Assembly: GCF_932274485.2 (NCBI RefSeq)
Contig: NC_065886.2
Location: 48,223,501 to 48,287,500 of the forward strand
Length of the DNA stretch: 64,000 nucleotides
From: Patella vulgata
Taxonomy: Eukaryota > Mollusca > Gastropoda > Patellidae
Direction: 5' to 3'
Part shown: positions 36,094 to 46,984 of the stretch, piece after piece
Numbering within the stretch: the first letter of the stretch is position 1
How the letters are laid out: each line of letters opens with the position of its first letter
Notes under the pieces: model-generated
Told to the model about the DNA's origin: nothing
The model's database searches: none
What the model saw: only the letters and a program-made list of their open reading frames with translations
Program-made: the position numbers and the translations under genes

Positions 36094-36879
36094 TAAAGGC
36101 AATTTGGTGACTATTTTTAATTAACACCTGTTTTTTAGTTGTGACATATGTTTTAATCATCAAAATAAAAGTCAAGCACCTTGGTGTCATTTGACATTCT
36201 TGAGAACCAAAGAATATGTCTTTGGCGTGGGAAAGTTTGGCATGTGTTATATAACCAGTGTCTTAGCTGTGTCAGATGGTTTGGCTATCAAATTACAAGG
36301 CAACACGACTTTGGTGTCATCTGATATTCTTGAGAATTGAAGAATGCGTCTGTTGCGTGGGAAAGTTTGACAGGCGTTTTTATTGCCAGTGCCTTAGCTG
36401 TGCCAGATGTTTAAAATGTTTTCAAAGTATTTGCTTTTTTTGACAAAAGATTTTGGACAAAGAAAATTTGATTTTGCTTAAGTAAATCCATCTTAATAAA
36501 TGATGACTCCCAACACACACACGCATGCACAAACACACACTCGTTTCCCAACATGCACACATACACAGATTCGCCAACCACACTCATAGGCTGCCACACC
36601 CACACACAACCCTCCCAACACATACACAGTGCTCAACATGCACACATACACAGACACACCCACTACACTCAACCCTCCCACCACACACACACTCTAATTG
36701 ACTGGGACACCGACACACAATCACCCACAAATCATCTTAACTGTCAAATATAGAGAATGTAATTCAATGTTAAAAAACGTACTTACCTATACGTGGCACG
36801 AATTATATACCCGTCATAAAATTTACACATTTCCCAGCGCTTGGAAATATATGACACCATACTATAACAGATGTGCTTT

Positions 36880-36915
<36 letters not shown>

Positions 36916-37102
36916 GTTCGAACTGTTAATAAATTATGCCGTTAACGTATAAGAAATGTTATTTAAAATAAAAAGATAATTATAGCCAATTTTGTATTAA
37001 ATAATATGTTAGCGTATTAATTGTTTTATGTTACTCGGGGTTAGTACAACCCCAACTTACTTAAATAAGGATGTTTCTATTCTAGTATTTGAAATATATA
37101 TA
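36094..37102 (+). repeat. Palindrome, inner left arm
   Basis: Reverse complement of 38,620-39,631 with few differences. It includes the end of a three-unit, roughly 130 bp tandem repeat (CTTGAGAA at 36,067, 36,199 and 36,329), a CA-rich cryptic microsatellite (36,513-36,690), and a poly-T run (36,874-36,910). It ends at TTTGAAATATATATA, where Tc1 copy B begins. Confidence 0.9.
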
Positions 37103-38619
37103 AGTAGGGGATATTTGATTTTTAAGTGTTATTAAAGTCACCTAATGAAACTGACGAAGAAACAAATGACAAAATGAAATGAAGTTCACATTCATCGATT
37201 TATTCCAAATGATCGTTAGACTAAGTAAGGCACAGACTGACCATTATAAGGGTAAAATGATACCCGGGGTCAAACAGCAAAGTTACCACAGCATCACAAC
37301 CAAGTCAGTAACGGGTAAATCCTCCTCTGTTTGCCAAACAAGCATTGATCCGACGTGGCATACTCCTAATGAGACGTCTAAGGTCATTTTGGTCCAGATT
37401 GTCCCATTCCTGTTGCAACGCAGCAGCAAGTTCTTGGACATTGGCAGGACGTTGTTGACGTTGACGTAACCTCTGTCCAAGCATGTCCCAGACATGCTCG
37501 ATGGGGGAGAGGTCGGGACTCAGTGCTGGCCAATGTAATGTGGTGATGTTCTGTTGTTGGAGGTAACCTGTAACGATCCTGGCCCTGTGACATCTTGCGT
37601 TGTCATCCTGGAAGATGAAACGGCGGCCATGACGTCGTGCGAACGGCACAACATGGACTGCCAAGATGTTGTCCCGGTAGTACTGGCCTGTAACACGCCC
37701 TGCAACAACATGTAAAGCCGTTCTTCCAGCAACCGTGATGCCTCCCCACACCATAACAGAACCACCCCCAAATCGATCATGTCTGATGACGTTAACGTCT
37801 TGGAAGCGCTCGTTTCGACGACGCCACACCCTCCTACGTCTGTCCAAAAAATCAACAGTGAACCTTGACTCATCTGAAAACATCACATTGCTCCAGCGTC
37901 GATTATCCCAGTGTTGACGATCCCTACACCAACGACGTCTTGCCTGAATGTGATGATCTCTCAAACAAGGGATCACGCGAGGACGTCGGGCGCGAAGGTG
38001 ACCCCTATGCAGTCGATTCCGCATCGTCTGGCCACTCACTCTCACACCAGTGTCTGTTTGAAGACGAGCGCTGATCTGATTTGCTGTGATGACACGATTT
38101 CTCAAGGCCAAGGTACGGATAAATCGATCCTGGGCTTGAGTTGTCGCCCTTGGTCGACCTGAGCGTGGTCTGTCCTGTACAGATTGTGTATCACGGTATC
38201 TGGACCATAGCCTGCTTATGACAGACTGAGAAACATTCATCGTCCGCGCCACAACCGCCTGTGTTGTGCTGATCTGTAGCATGCCAAGGGCACGTAACCT
38301 TTCATTTTGGGTAAGCCGACGCATATCAAAAAAATTTTTCTGGTCACTAAAACAATTAAACTGATGTTTCCACCCTGGAATTCAATGCCACAATGACTGT
38401 AACATTCAAAGTCAGAGTCGTGCAAATCTTGGGTTGGACCCCCATGATGATCCCAAGCATCACCTGCATTCCATGCGGTAGCTATTGGTGCGTTTGGGCG
38501 TCACATGTAACTGGAAATGTTTCTTCTGTTAGGTTCTATAGTGACTTTTTTCGTAGTCATTTGCATATTTTAGTATTATGCCCCCAAAATCAAATATCCC
38601 CTACTTTTTTTGAATAGTA
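37103..38619 (-). mobile_element. Tc1 family 1, copy B (intact gene, one end clipped)
   Basis: Minus-strand copy lying exactly between the two palindrome arms. The 38,619 end has the full inverted repeat (..TTTTTTTGAATAGTA). The 37,103 end lacks the outer 14-15 bp, starting at AGTAGGGG. Nearly identical to copy D. With one end clipped it may no longer move, though its transposase could act on other copies. Confidence 0.95.
37305..38324 (-). CDS. Tc1-type transposase, full length
   Basis: 339 codons, uninterrupted. HTH DNA-binding region (about residues 1-55, LRALGMLQISTTQAVVART), a GRPRAT motif, a second HTH region, then the DDE domain: FSDESRF, FQDDNARCH and LSPDLSPIEHVWD. The spacing of 34 residues between second Asp and Glu is DD34E, as in Tc1. 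It cuts and pastes its element at TA. It differs from the family majority at only a few residues (IS for IG near residue 19, QTM for QTI near residue 99). Intact transposases are uncommon among Tc1 copies and point to recent activity. Confidence 0.93.
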   Translation of the reverse strand: MRRLTQNERLRALGMLQISTTQAVVARTMNVSQSVISRLWSRYRDTQSVQDRPRSGRPRATTQAQDRFIRTLALRNRVITANQISARLQTDTGVRVSGQTMRNRLHRGHLRARRPRVIPCLRDHHIQARRRWCRDRQHWDNRRWSNVMFSDESRFTVDFLDRRRRVWRRRNERFQDVNVIRHDRFGGGSVMVWGGITVAGRTALHVVAGRVTGQYYRDNILAVHVVPFARRHGRRFIFQDDNARCHRARIVTGYLQQQNITTLHWPALSPDLSPIEHVWDMLGQRLRQRQQRPANVQELAAALQQEWDNLDQNDLRRLIRSMPRRINACLANRGGFTRY

Positions 38620-38806
38620 TATATATATTTCAAATACCAGAATAGAAACATCCTTATTCAAGTAAGTTGGGGTTGTACTAACCTCGAATAACATAAAACA
38701 ATTAATACGCTAACATATTATTTAATACAAAATTGGCAATAATTATCTTTTTATTTTAAATAACATTTCTTATACGTTAACGGCATAATTTATTAAGAGT
38801 TCGAAC

Positions 38807-38839
<33 letters not shown>

Positions 38840-39631
38840 GGAAAAAAGTTAAAGCACATCTGTTATAGTTTGGTGTCATATATTTCCAAGCGCTGGGAAA
38901 TGTGTAAATTTTATGACGGGTATATAATTCGTGCCACGTATACGTAAGTACGTTTTTTTAACATTGAATTACATTCTCTATATTTGACAGTTAAGATGAT
39001 TTGTGAGTGATTGTGTGTCGGTGTCCCAGTCAATTAGAGCGTGTGTGGTGGGAGGGTTGAGTGTAGTGGGTGTGTCTGTGTATGTGTGCATGTTGATCAC
39101 TGTGTATGTGTTGGGGGGGGGGGGGGGTTGGCAGCCTATGAGTGTGGTTGGCGAATCTGTGTATGTGTGCATGTTGGGAAACGAGTGTGTGTTTGTGCAT
39201 GCGTGTGTGTGTTGGGAGTCATCATTTATTAAGATGGATTTACTTAAGCAAAATCAAATTTTCTTTGTCCAAAATCTTTTGTCAAAAAAAGCAAATACTT
39301 TGAAAACATTTTAAACATCTGGCACAGCTAAGGCACTGGCAATAAAAACGCCCGTCAAACTTTCCCACGCAACAGACGCATTCTTCAATTCTCAAGAATA
39401 TCAGATGACACCAAAGTCGTGTTGCCTTGTAATTTGATAGCCAAACCATCTGACACAGCTAAGACACTGGTTATATAACACATGCCAAACTTTCCCACGC
39501 CAAAGACATATTCTTTGGTTCTCAAGAATATCAAATGACACCAAGGTGCTTGACTTTTATTTTGATGATTAAAACATATGTCACAACTAAAAAACAGGTG
39601 TTAATTAAAAATAGTCACCAAATTGCCTTTA
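38620..39631 (-). repeat. Palindrome, inner right arm
   Basis: Mirror of 36,094-37,102. Small differences include a longer poly-A run (38,814-38,840) and a poly-G run (39,112-39,127) where the left arm has a mixed CA tract. Ends at AAATTGCCTTTA. Confidence 0.9.
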
Positions 39632-39929
39632 CGGGCGGGCGGGCTGGACTGGGCGGGCGGTGCGCGGGTTCGAGGTGAACTACGCACGCTCATTACGGTG
39701 ACCCCCCCCCCCATCCACAATTCAAATTTAAACTCACAACTTCATATTACCTAGTTGCCACGGGTTTCCATCGGCACTACAATTAACCGTTAACTCCCAC
39801 CCCTTTAAAAAAAGGCGGACCACGCCCATAATAAAAGGGGGATAACTCTTCAGACGTTGCTAAGGTAAACAAAACAGGGGAAGATAACCCCTACCGGAAA
39901 TACCCCTTTAAGTATTGTATTTTACTACT
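39632..39929 (-). repeat. Palindrome, outer right arm
   Basis: Mirror of 33,296-33,693, fused directly to the inner arm. Relative to the left side it lacks the 2.4 kb of 33,694-36,093 and a further roughly 110 bp. Outer edge at GTATTTTACTACT. Confidence 0.88.
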
Positions 39930-40875
39930 ATTTCCATCTTAATAGGATACTATTATGTCTTAATCATATTCATACACTTATGCTTATGTAAAATTGTTGT
40001 TTATACGCATGTATAAATTCGTAATTCTATTTAATTTTAAGTGAATATTAGCGTTATACCACTTATGTTGTCGCTTTTATATAAACTATTAGTATTAATT
40101 ATTACGTCTCACCAAATAGTCTCGAACACCCAGAACCTCCTAGTCTTCAACGTACGGAGGGTCTGGGACCGTTGTCAATATTTGACGTTAAGTCCATTGC
40201 CCATGCGTAACCGGGAGTTTAGTTTTTAATGTGGTTGATTATCCAGTATCTTTGGCCAAGTCAAGTTTTAGGACGAGTTGTCTCCTTTAGACGCTGTTTA
40301 TGATAATGTGAAAGACCGGATAATTTAGCCAATGACCTATTATTCTCAAATGTTGACAACGCATCTAGACTAATATTCGTAGAGTATTTTTCTGGATGAT
40401 AGAAACTACTCACCTACAGTCATTAATAACTTTGAAATAGGTTACATTACTAACGTTCTACCTATTGGTATTACCTGTTAACAGTGAACAGTTTCATCTC
40501 ATTAACAAATCATCTTCAATTAATTACCCTAACCGTATGTTCAAGACATTCCACCTGTGCTATAAACCGACGGTTACCATTGAATATATAGAATGAAACG
40601 GGTATATCTTGTCAACATATAAGATCTAAGACCAGAGAAAGCACTCGCGTCTTTCTGGCTTGCTCCATAATTAAACTTTTGACAGATACGCCCCTTTTCT
40701 AATCTCCATATAGATACTCCCTATTAACATTTTAAACCTTATCGTGAATTCATTTCTTACTGAATTCAAACGGAACAGCATCTTGAAACAAATGTGATCG
40801 ATATTTATTTCAGAAACCTGATTGTATTATACTCGTGGTTGTAATAATAAATCAACCACAACCCGCAAGTTATTA
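39930..40875. other. Unassigned intronic DNA
   Basis: No repeat shared with the window and no convincing exon. The 62-codon plus frame near 40,041 has no motif. Confidence 0.4.
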
Positions 40876-42647
40876 TACTATTCAAAAAAAGTAGGGGATA
40901 TTTGATTTTGGGGGCATAATACTAAAATATGCAAATGACTACGAAAAAAGTCACTATAGAACCTAACAGAAGAAACATTTCCAGTTACATGTGACGCCCA
41001 AACGCACCAATAGCTACCGCATGGAATGCAGGTGATGCTTGGGATCATCATGGGGGTCCAACCCAAGATTTGAACGACTCTGACTTTGAATGTTACAGTC
41101 ATTGTGGCATTGAATTCCAGGGTGGAAACATCAGTTTAATTGTTTTAGTGACCAGAAAACAAATTTTGATATGCGTCGGCTTACCCAAAATGAAAGGTTA
41201 CGTGCCCTTGGCATGCTACAGATCGGCACAACACAGGCGGTTGTGGCGCGGACGATGAATGTTTCTCAGTCTGTCATAAGCAGGCTATGGTCCAGATACC
41301 GTGATACACAATCTGTACAGGACAGACCACGCTCAGGTCGACCAAGGGCGACAAGCCCAGGATCGATTTATCCGTACCTTGGCCTTGAGAAATCGTGTCA
41401 TCACAGCAAATCAGATCAGCGCTCGTCTTCAAACAGACACTGGTGTGAGAGTGAGTGGCCAGACGATTCGGAATCGACTGCATAGGGGTCACCTTCGCGC
41501 CCGACGTCCTCGCGTGATCCCTTGTTTGAGAGATCATCACATTCAGGCAAGACGTCGTTGGTGTAGGGATCGTCAACACTGGGATAATCGACGCTGGAGC
41601 AATGTGATGTTTTCAGATGAGTCAAGGTTCACTGTTGATTTTTTGGACAGACGTAGGAGGGTGTGGCGTCGTCGAAACGAGCGCTTCCAAGACGTTAACG
41701 TCATCAGACATGATCGATTTGGGGGTGGTTCGGTTATGGTGTGGGGAGGCATCACTGTTGCTGGAAGAACGGCTTTACATGTTGTTGCAGGGCGTGTTAC
41801 AGGCCATTACTACCGGGACAACATCTTGGCAGTCCATGTTGTGCCGTTCGCACGACGTCATGGCCGCCGTTTCATCTTCCAGGATGACAACGCAAGATGT
41901 CACAGGGCCAGGATCGTTACAGGTTACCTCCAACAACAGAACATCACCACATTACCTTGGCCGACCTCTCCCCCATCGAGCATGTCTGGGAGGCATGGTG
42001 TGGGGAGGCATCACTGTTGCTGGAAGAACGGCTTTACATGTTGTTGCAGGGCGTGTTACAGGCCATTACTACCGGGACAACATCTTGGCAGTCCATGTTG
42101 TGCCGTTCGCACGACGTCATGGCCGCCGTTTCATCTTCCAGGATGACAACGCAAGATGTGACAGGGCCAGGATCGTTACAGGTTACCTCCAACAACAGAA
42201 CATCACCACATTACCTTGGCCGACCTCTCCCCCATCGAGCATGTCTGGGACATGCTTGGACAGAGGTTACGTCAACGTCAACAAAGTCCTGCCAATGTCC
42301 AAGAACTTGCTGCTGCGTTGCAACAGGAATGGGACAATCTGGACCAAAATGACCTTAGACGTCTCATTAGGAGTATGCCACGTCGGATCAATGCTTGTTT
42401 GGCAAACAGAGGAGGATTTACCCGTTACTGACTTGGTTGTGATGCTGTGGTAACTTTGCTGTTTGACCCCGGGTATCATTTTACCCTTATAATGGTCAGT
42501 CTGTGCCTTACTTAGTCTAACGATCATTTGGAATAAATCGATGAATGTGAACTTCATTTCATTTTGTCATTTGTTTCTTCGTCAGTTTCATTAGGTGACT
42601 TTAATAACACTTAAAAATCAAATATCCCCTACTTTTTTGGAATAGTA
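40876..42647 (+). mobile_element. Tc1 family 1, copy C (deletion plus 259 bp tandem duplication)
   Basis: Both inverted ends are complete (TACTATTC ... GAATAGTA) with TA on each side. It shares copy A's 13 bp deletion. It also has a 259 bp tandem duplication (41,736-41,994 repeated at 41,995-42,253), and the 13 bp deletion is present in both units. A 5 bp deletion near 41,354 (CTCAA missing) adds another frame break. Size is 1,772 bp. Confidence 0.95.
41171..42431 (+). pseudogene. Tc1-type transposase, multiply broken
   Basis: Same start (MRRLTQNERL) as the other copies. The 5 bp deletion shifts the frame after about 60 codons. The DDE domain is open in another frame (FSDESRF, QDDNARCH) but the 13 bp deletion and the 259 bp duplication (not a multiple of three) break it again. 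The C-terminal piece with LSPIEHVWD is at 42,216-42,431. It cannot make a transposase, yet its ends look competent. Confidence 0.92.
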
Positions 42648-43299
42648 TATATTCCTTATGTTTAACACATATAACAAATAACAATTTCCAAATAAGGTCT
42701 TGACGTTTCCGTTGACATTAGTATGGTTTAGTATACTTTATGCTAATCGCACATTCGAATCCAACTTTAAATTACCCATTTTAACATGGTGTGTTTTCCT
42801 ACTTTTAACACACACGTTGAACTTATTATCCTTTATACTTTTTCTTAACAAAACAAGACGAATAATCCGGAAAAAGTTTACATCACTTGCGCTTTAGTTA
42901 CCCGCTATATTGCAAGGTACACCGTTTCATTTTAAACTGCTTATTTAAAACTTTATACCGAACCACACGCTATCTCGCGAATTTACCAAGGGCCATTCAG
43001 TTTTAAATTTTCCTTAGGCAAGCCTTTGCCTTGAACCTAAACGCGCTCGCCGCGTATTACACAGGTCCATACCTTAACCTTACCATAATATACATAACTT
43101 GAACAGAACAGTACATTACATTCATTTACAAAATTCAAGTCTAAAACCCCCCTCTAGACTTTCGAAGTGTTATTAAGATCTAATAACATCATTTTTTTAA
43201 TTATTTATTTACTACGTTTATAGAAAGTTACTCATGTTTAAACCTAAACCTTACTTACTCAGATTTTCGTAATTTAATTATTTCAATTTTTTTTCGGCC
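42648..43299. other. Unassigned intronic DNA
   Basis: AT-rich with no exon, RNA gene or shared repeat recognised. Confidence 0.4.
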
Positions 43300-44280
43300 T
43301 TTTTAACCTTTATTTTGTAGGAAATCCCTAACCTATAAAATGTCATTAAATCGATCCCTTGGTCGTTTTGGCTTTCGGTTTACTAGGAAATATGTACCTA
43401 CCTAAAAACGACTAGAAACTGCGTCTTCTTCCAAGGATTTCCTCTAGGGTCGGCATCCTTACGTTAACGGCACCAAATAAAACGAATGTGACAATATCCT
43501 GTGTCGCGGTACCAAAAAGCGAAGACTGAGATATTATCGTCTAGGCCTTTCTTTGACTTCACGTTGTGGGATCAATTATTTTAATCGTCAATTAACTGAC
43601 TCTGGAACACCGTTTATGTTGTTACTAAGTTTATATACCAAATACAGCAAACTACAAAGGTTAAATACAGGAAAACTAAAACATTTATTATAGATACGTT
43701 GTCTATTTAACCTTTACATTTTAGCAAATCCCTAACCTCTAAAATGTCATTAAATCAATCGTTTTGGCTTTCAGTTTACTAGGAAATATGTACCTACCTA
43801 AAAACGACTGGAAACTTCGTCTTCTTCCAAGAATTTCCTCTAGGGTCGACATCCTTACGCCAACGGCACCAAATAAAACGACTGTGACACTATCCTGGTC
43901 ACGGTACCAAATAAAATGACTGTGACACTAAAGATACAAAATGACCTAACCTGAGTGACCGTTGAGAATCGGATTTGATGGAAAGCGCTTCCATTTCGGC
44001 AGGATGTTTTTTTTATTAATATCGTGACCGTGAGGTCCTTCAGATATTACAAGAGTCTGGAATGGATCTTCAAATCTTTAATACTACAAAGGTTAAATAC
44101 AGGAAAACTAAAACATTTATTATAGTTACGTTGTCTATTTAACCTTTACATTTTAGCAAATCCCTAACCTCTAAAATGTCATTAAATCAATCGTTTTGGC
44201 TTTCAGTTTACTAGGAAATATGTACCTACCTAAAAACGACTGGAAACTTCGTCTTCTTCCAAGAATTTCCTCTAGGATAA
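43300..44280. repeat. Three-unit tandem of an unclassified repeat
   Basis: The block AAATCCCTAACCT..AAAATGTCATTAAATC and TAGGAAATATGTACCTACCT occurs from 43,322, 43,726 and 44,158 (spacings 404 and 432 bp). The segment 43,465-43,700 matches 32,160-32,425. Units include CGGCACCAAATAAAACGA with variants. No coding signal. It may be tandem pieces of one unknown element. Confidence 0.7.
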
Positions 44281-44344
44281 CCTAATCCTACTAAGTCGGA
44301 TAGACCTAATTGATTGACGTATCAAGTACAATCACATATTTATA

Positions 44345-45728
44345 TACTCAGCCAAATTAAAAACTTGACACTCGGGATTTTTGGGACTAGATTTTTAATA
44401 TTTGGTTTAAGGCAACTTTTTTAGTGTTATGTTGCGCACAGACGACCTTGACAGCAACAGAAAGCAAGAATACGTCTCGCCGAAAGTCCTTGACATTGAT
44501 AACGTTCGTGATGTCACAGTACCCCCCAAAATAAAATAGTAACGGTTGTGGCCTCCTCTAGCGTCTCGTACTGCCGCACAACGTCTTCTCATGGATCTCA
44601 TAACATTAGTAAACACTACCCGAGGAAGATGTCGCCACTGCTCAATAAGAGCATGTTGAAGGTCCTGCAACATCAGTGGTGGATTCACTTGCTGACGAAC
44701 ACGTCGACCCAGTTCGTCTCAGATGTGTTCAATAGGATTAAGGTCGGGGCTAGCGATGGCCAAACCAGGACTTGGACACCGGCATTTCTTAAAAAATTCT
44801 GGGTAGCAATTGCTGCATGGGGTCGAGCATTGTCTTCTTGAAACGTTAGTCCAGGCCCATGTCTCTGCATAAACGGAAGAAGAACAGGTGGCAAAATCTG
44901 ATCCCTGTACTGGATAGCATTTAAGTTCCCTTGGACAACAACAAGAGGAGACCTACCATGTGCACAAAAAGAACCCCAAACCATGACGCTGCCGCCACCA
45001 AATCACCTCGCGTGCAGTACACTCGGACCCTGCCATCGGCAAATCTCAAAGTGAATCGAGATTCGTCACTAAAGACAACCGAATTCCACTGTCTTTGAGT
45101 AAATCTTATTTTTCTTGTGGCCCACACAAGTCGGTTACGGCGATGAAGAGGTGTCAATATTGGTCCATTATAGGGCCTCCGAGCTCGAAGACCAGCAGCC
45201 TGCAAGCGATTTCGAACAGTTTGTGCAGTTACCCTTCCACCAAACATCTCTCTACTTGTGGAGGTTGCAGTGACAAATCTGTGTCTAAGATGACGTAATC
45301 GTATTGCTTGATCTTCCTGGAGTGACGTCACACGTGACGCTCCCGCCCTTGGGCGGTCGGCAATAGTTCCAGTTTGAAGCACTCTCATTCTAAGATTAAT
45401 TATTGTCTGCCGTGAACAATTAAAGGCTCTTGCAACAGTGACCACAGACTGACCAGTATAGAGCCTACCTATAGCACGTAGACGTTCTACATTTGAAAAG
45501 CGCGGCATTTTCTAACAAAGATGAAAATAACAATTTTAATTTGTTTTTCCAGTTCAAGTTACGTGTGCGTGTTCAGTTTAAGGCAACTTGCATCGATTGG
45601 CCTCACGAGTTTGTGTTTGCACGTGTTTTTCAGGTTTTTCATCTTTATATGCTCAAAAGTCACGTGATCCACGTGACTTTACAATTTTATGAAATTCATC
45701 AGTGTCAAGTTTTTAATTTGGCTGAGTA
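44345..45728 (-). mobile_element. Tc1-like element, family 3 (complete ends, broken gene)
   Basis: Inverted repeats TACTCAGCCAAATTAAAAAC and its mirror, flanked by TA. Length 1,384 bp, which is normal for Tc1. The transposase reads on the minus strand. Both ends are intact. It is the only copy of this family in the window. Confidence 0.92.
44520..45508 (-). pseudogene. Tc1-like transposase, family 3, frameshifted
   Basis: Opens MPRFSNVERLRAIGRLYTGQ with an HTH region and reaches FSDESRFTLRFADG in one frame (44,921-45,508). A frame change near 45,000 leads to MVWGSFCAHGRSPLVVV and QEDNARPH. A second frame change then hides APDLNPIEHI, followed by a stop in place of the usual Trp. The C-terminal part (MLQDLQHALIEQW, SMRRRC, GGHNRY) is in a third frame. 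So there are at least two frameshifts and one stop, with the catalytic motifs otherwise conserved. Confidence 0.9.
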
Positions 45729-45872
45729 TATGTAATTACTTCTAATCACTTGGCTAGATCAAGTGTCGACATAAATAAGCATTGATGTAATAATGTACAA
45801 TATAAGAAATAAAACAATGGTAAATAAAACAATTAATAGATTAATTAATCATACGATTGGCATGTTCACCAG

Positions 45873-46504
45873 GTGTATTCTCACGAAGGCGCAGTTACAG
45901 AGCGTAACCAAAATTAATCCTTCCCAAAAAGGCGCAGATATCGACTTGAAGAGAGGCATGTTGCTATTAGGACCCAATTAACGGTGTTAAAGATTTTATG
46001 AATTTATGTTCACTCTGAACCAACAACACTCTGGAAGGATGGCATACAAAAATTCAAGAAGCTAGTTGGAAAAGCCCATCCGAATGTTTTTGAAATGATC
46101 ACATTTTTACAACAAGAACAAAATATTAACCATCAAGGAAGAGATATAAATATGCTCAAATCCAAAGCCAGCTCCAAGAATTAAAAGGAAGACACGAGGA
46201 AGAGGAATTGACTTTAGTCGAGTATTTAGACAGGGTGTCTTATTTGGCGAAATTAAATTAATTTTTGTTATAGTTTAGTTTTGTTTTCGTTTCTTAATCT
46301 TATGCCAAAAATGATGCTAAAATGTTGATTAATTAGTTACATTGGGGATTATGAAAGTGTAAATTCTTATCATAACAATCTATAACACGATTGTTACGAT
46401 TTTAATCCATTTTAATCCCTAGGAGCTGGATTCCCACGAAGTCGTCGAAAACGACCTCGTTTAATCCGTTACGGTCAATAACTGCGCCTTCGTGGGAATA
46501 AACC
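45873..46504. mobile_element. MULE-type non-autonomous element with 9 bp target duplication
   Basis: Flanked on both sides by GTTCACCAG (45,864-45,872 and 46,505-46,513). Ends are inverted repeats of about 22 bp: GTATTCTCACGAAGGCGCAG and the mirror of TATTCCCACGAAGGCGCAGT. A 9 bp duplication fits the Mutator-like superfamily, and the interior contains a MULE transposase relic. A small hairpin (GAAGTCGTC..GACCTCGT) lies just inside the right end. 632 bp, too short to be autonomous. Confidence 0.88.
46016..46262 (+). pseudogene. MULE transposase C-terminal relic
   Basis: Reads TNNTLEGWHTKIQ, then in a shifted frame KLVGKAHPNVFEMITFLQQEQ, then in another LQELKGRHEEEELTLVEYLD. The 'TNNxLEGWH' and 'VGKAHPNxxxxI..L..EQ' motifs are the conserved C-terminal part of MULE/FLYWCH-type transposases. 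The catalytic region is missing. It supports the MULE assignment given independently by the 9 bp target duplication. Confidence 0.75.
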
Positions 46505-46513
46505 GTTCACCAG

Positions 46514-46984
46514 ACAGGCCATATTGTCAGTTATTTTCTATCTATAACAGTTTTATAAACAACAAGGGATTATAATAAATTAACATGTCATTAAAATTAC
46601 GTAACATTTCACCCTTGACTATAGTCACCTTTCAATAGCAAACACACACGATGTTTTGAAGAAATAGAATAATTATTGTCCTTAGAGTTTACATGTATAC
46701 AGAATTCAATTTGATGACTATTCTTTTTAAAATTAAAGTATTATCTGAAATATTCTAGATTTAAATAGAACTACTATAACCAGCACGGTTATAATATGGT
46801 CCATTTAATTAGTTGTATTTCCACTGTATTTCAGTGTCATTTGGCAGATTTAACAACCAACACGTTTCTTGTCAATAATTTCACCTGTCTTGACAAAGCC
46901 GAAATGATTCCATACTTATATCGTTTTTTTACAACCTCGAATTCCGCCATCTTTAAACAAATCAGATGGCACGACTAACCAGTT
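46514..46984. other. Unassigned intronic DNA
   Basis: No exon or shared repeat recognised. Confidence 0.35.

Noticed and set aside
36411-36753. Several frames in the CA/GT-rich tract of the palindrome arms
   Set aside because: Low-complexity translation (repeated Val/Cys or His/Thr) that simply mirrors the microsatellite.
40041-40229. 62-codon plus frame between palindrome and Tc1 C
   Set aside because: No motif, no splice context and AT-driven composition.
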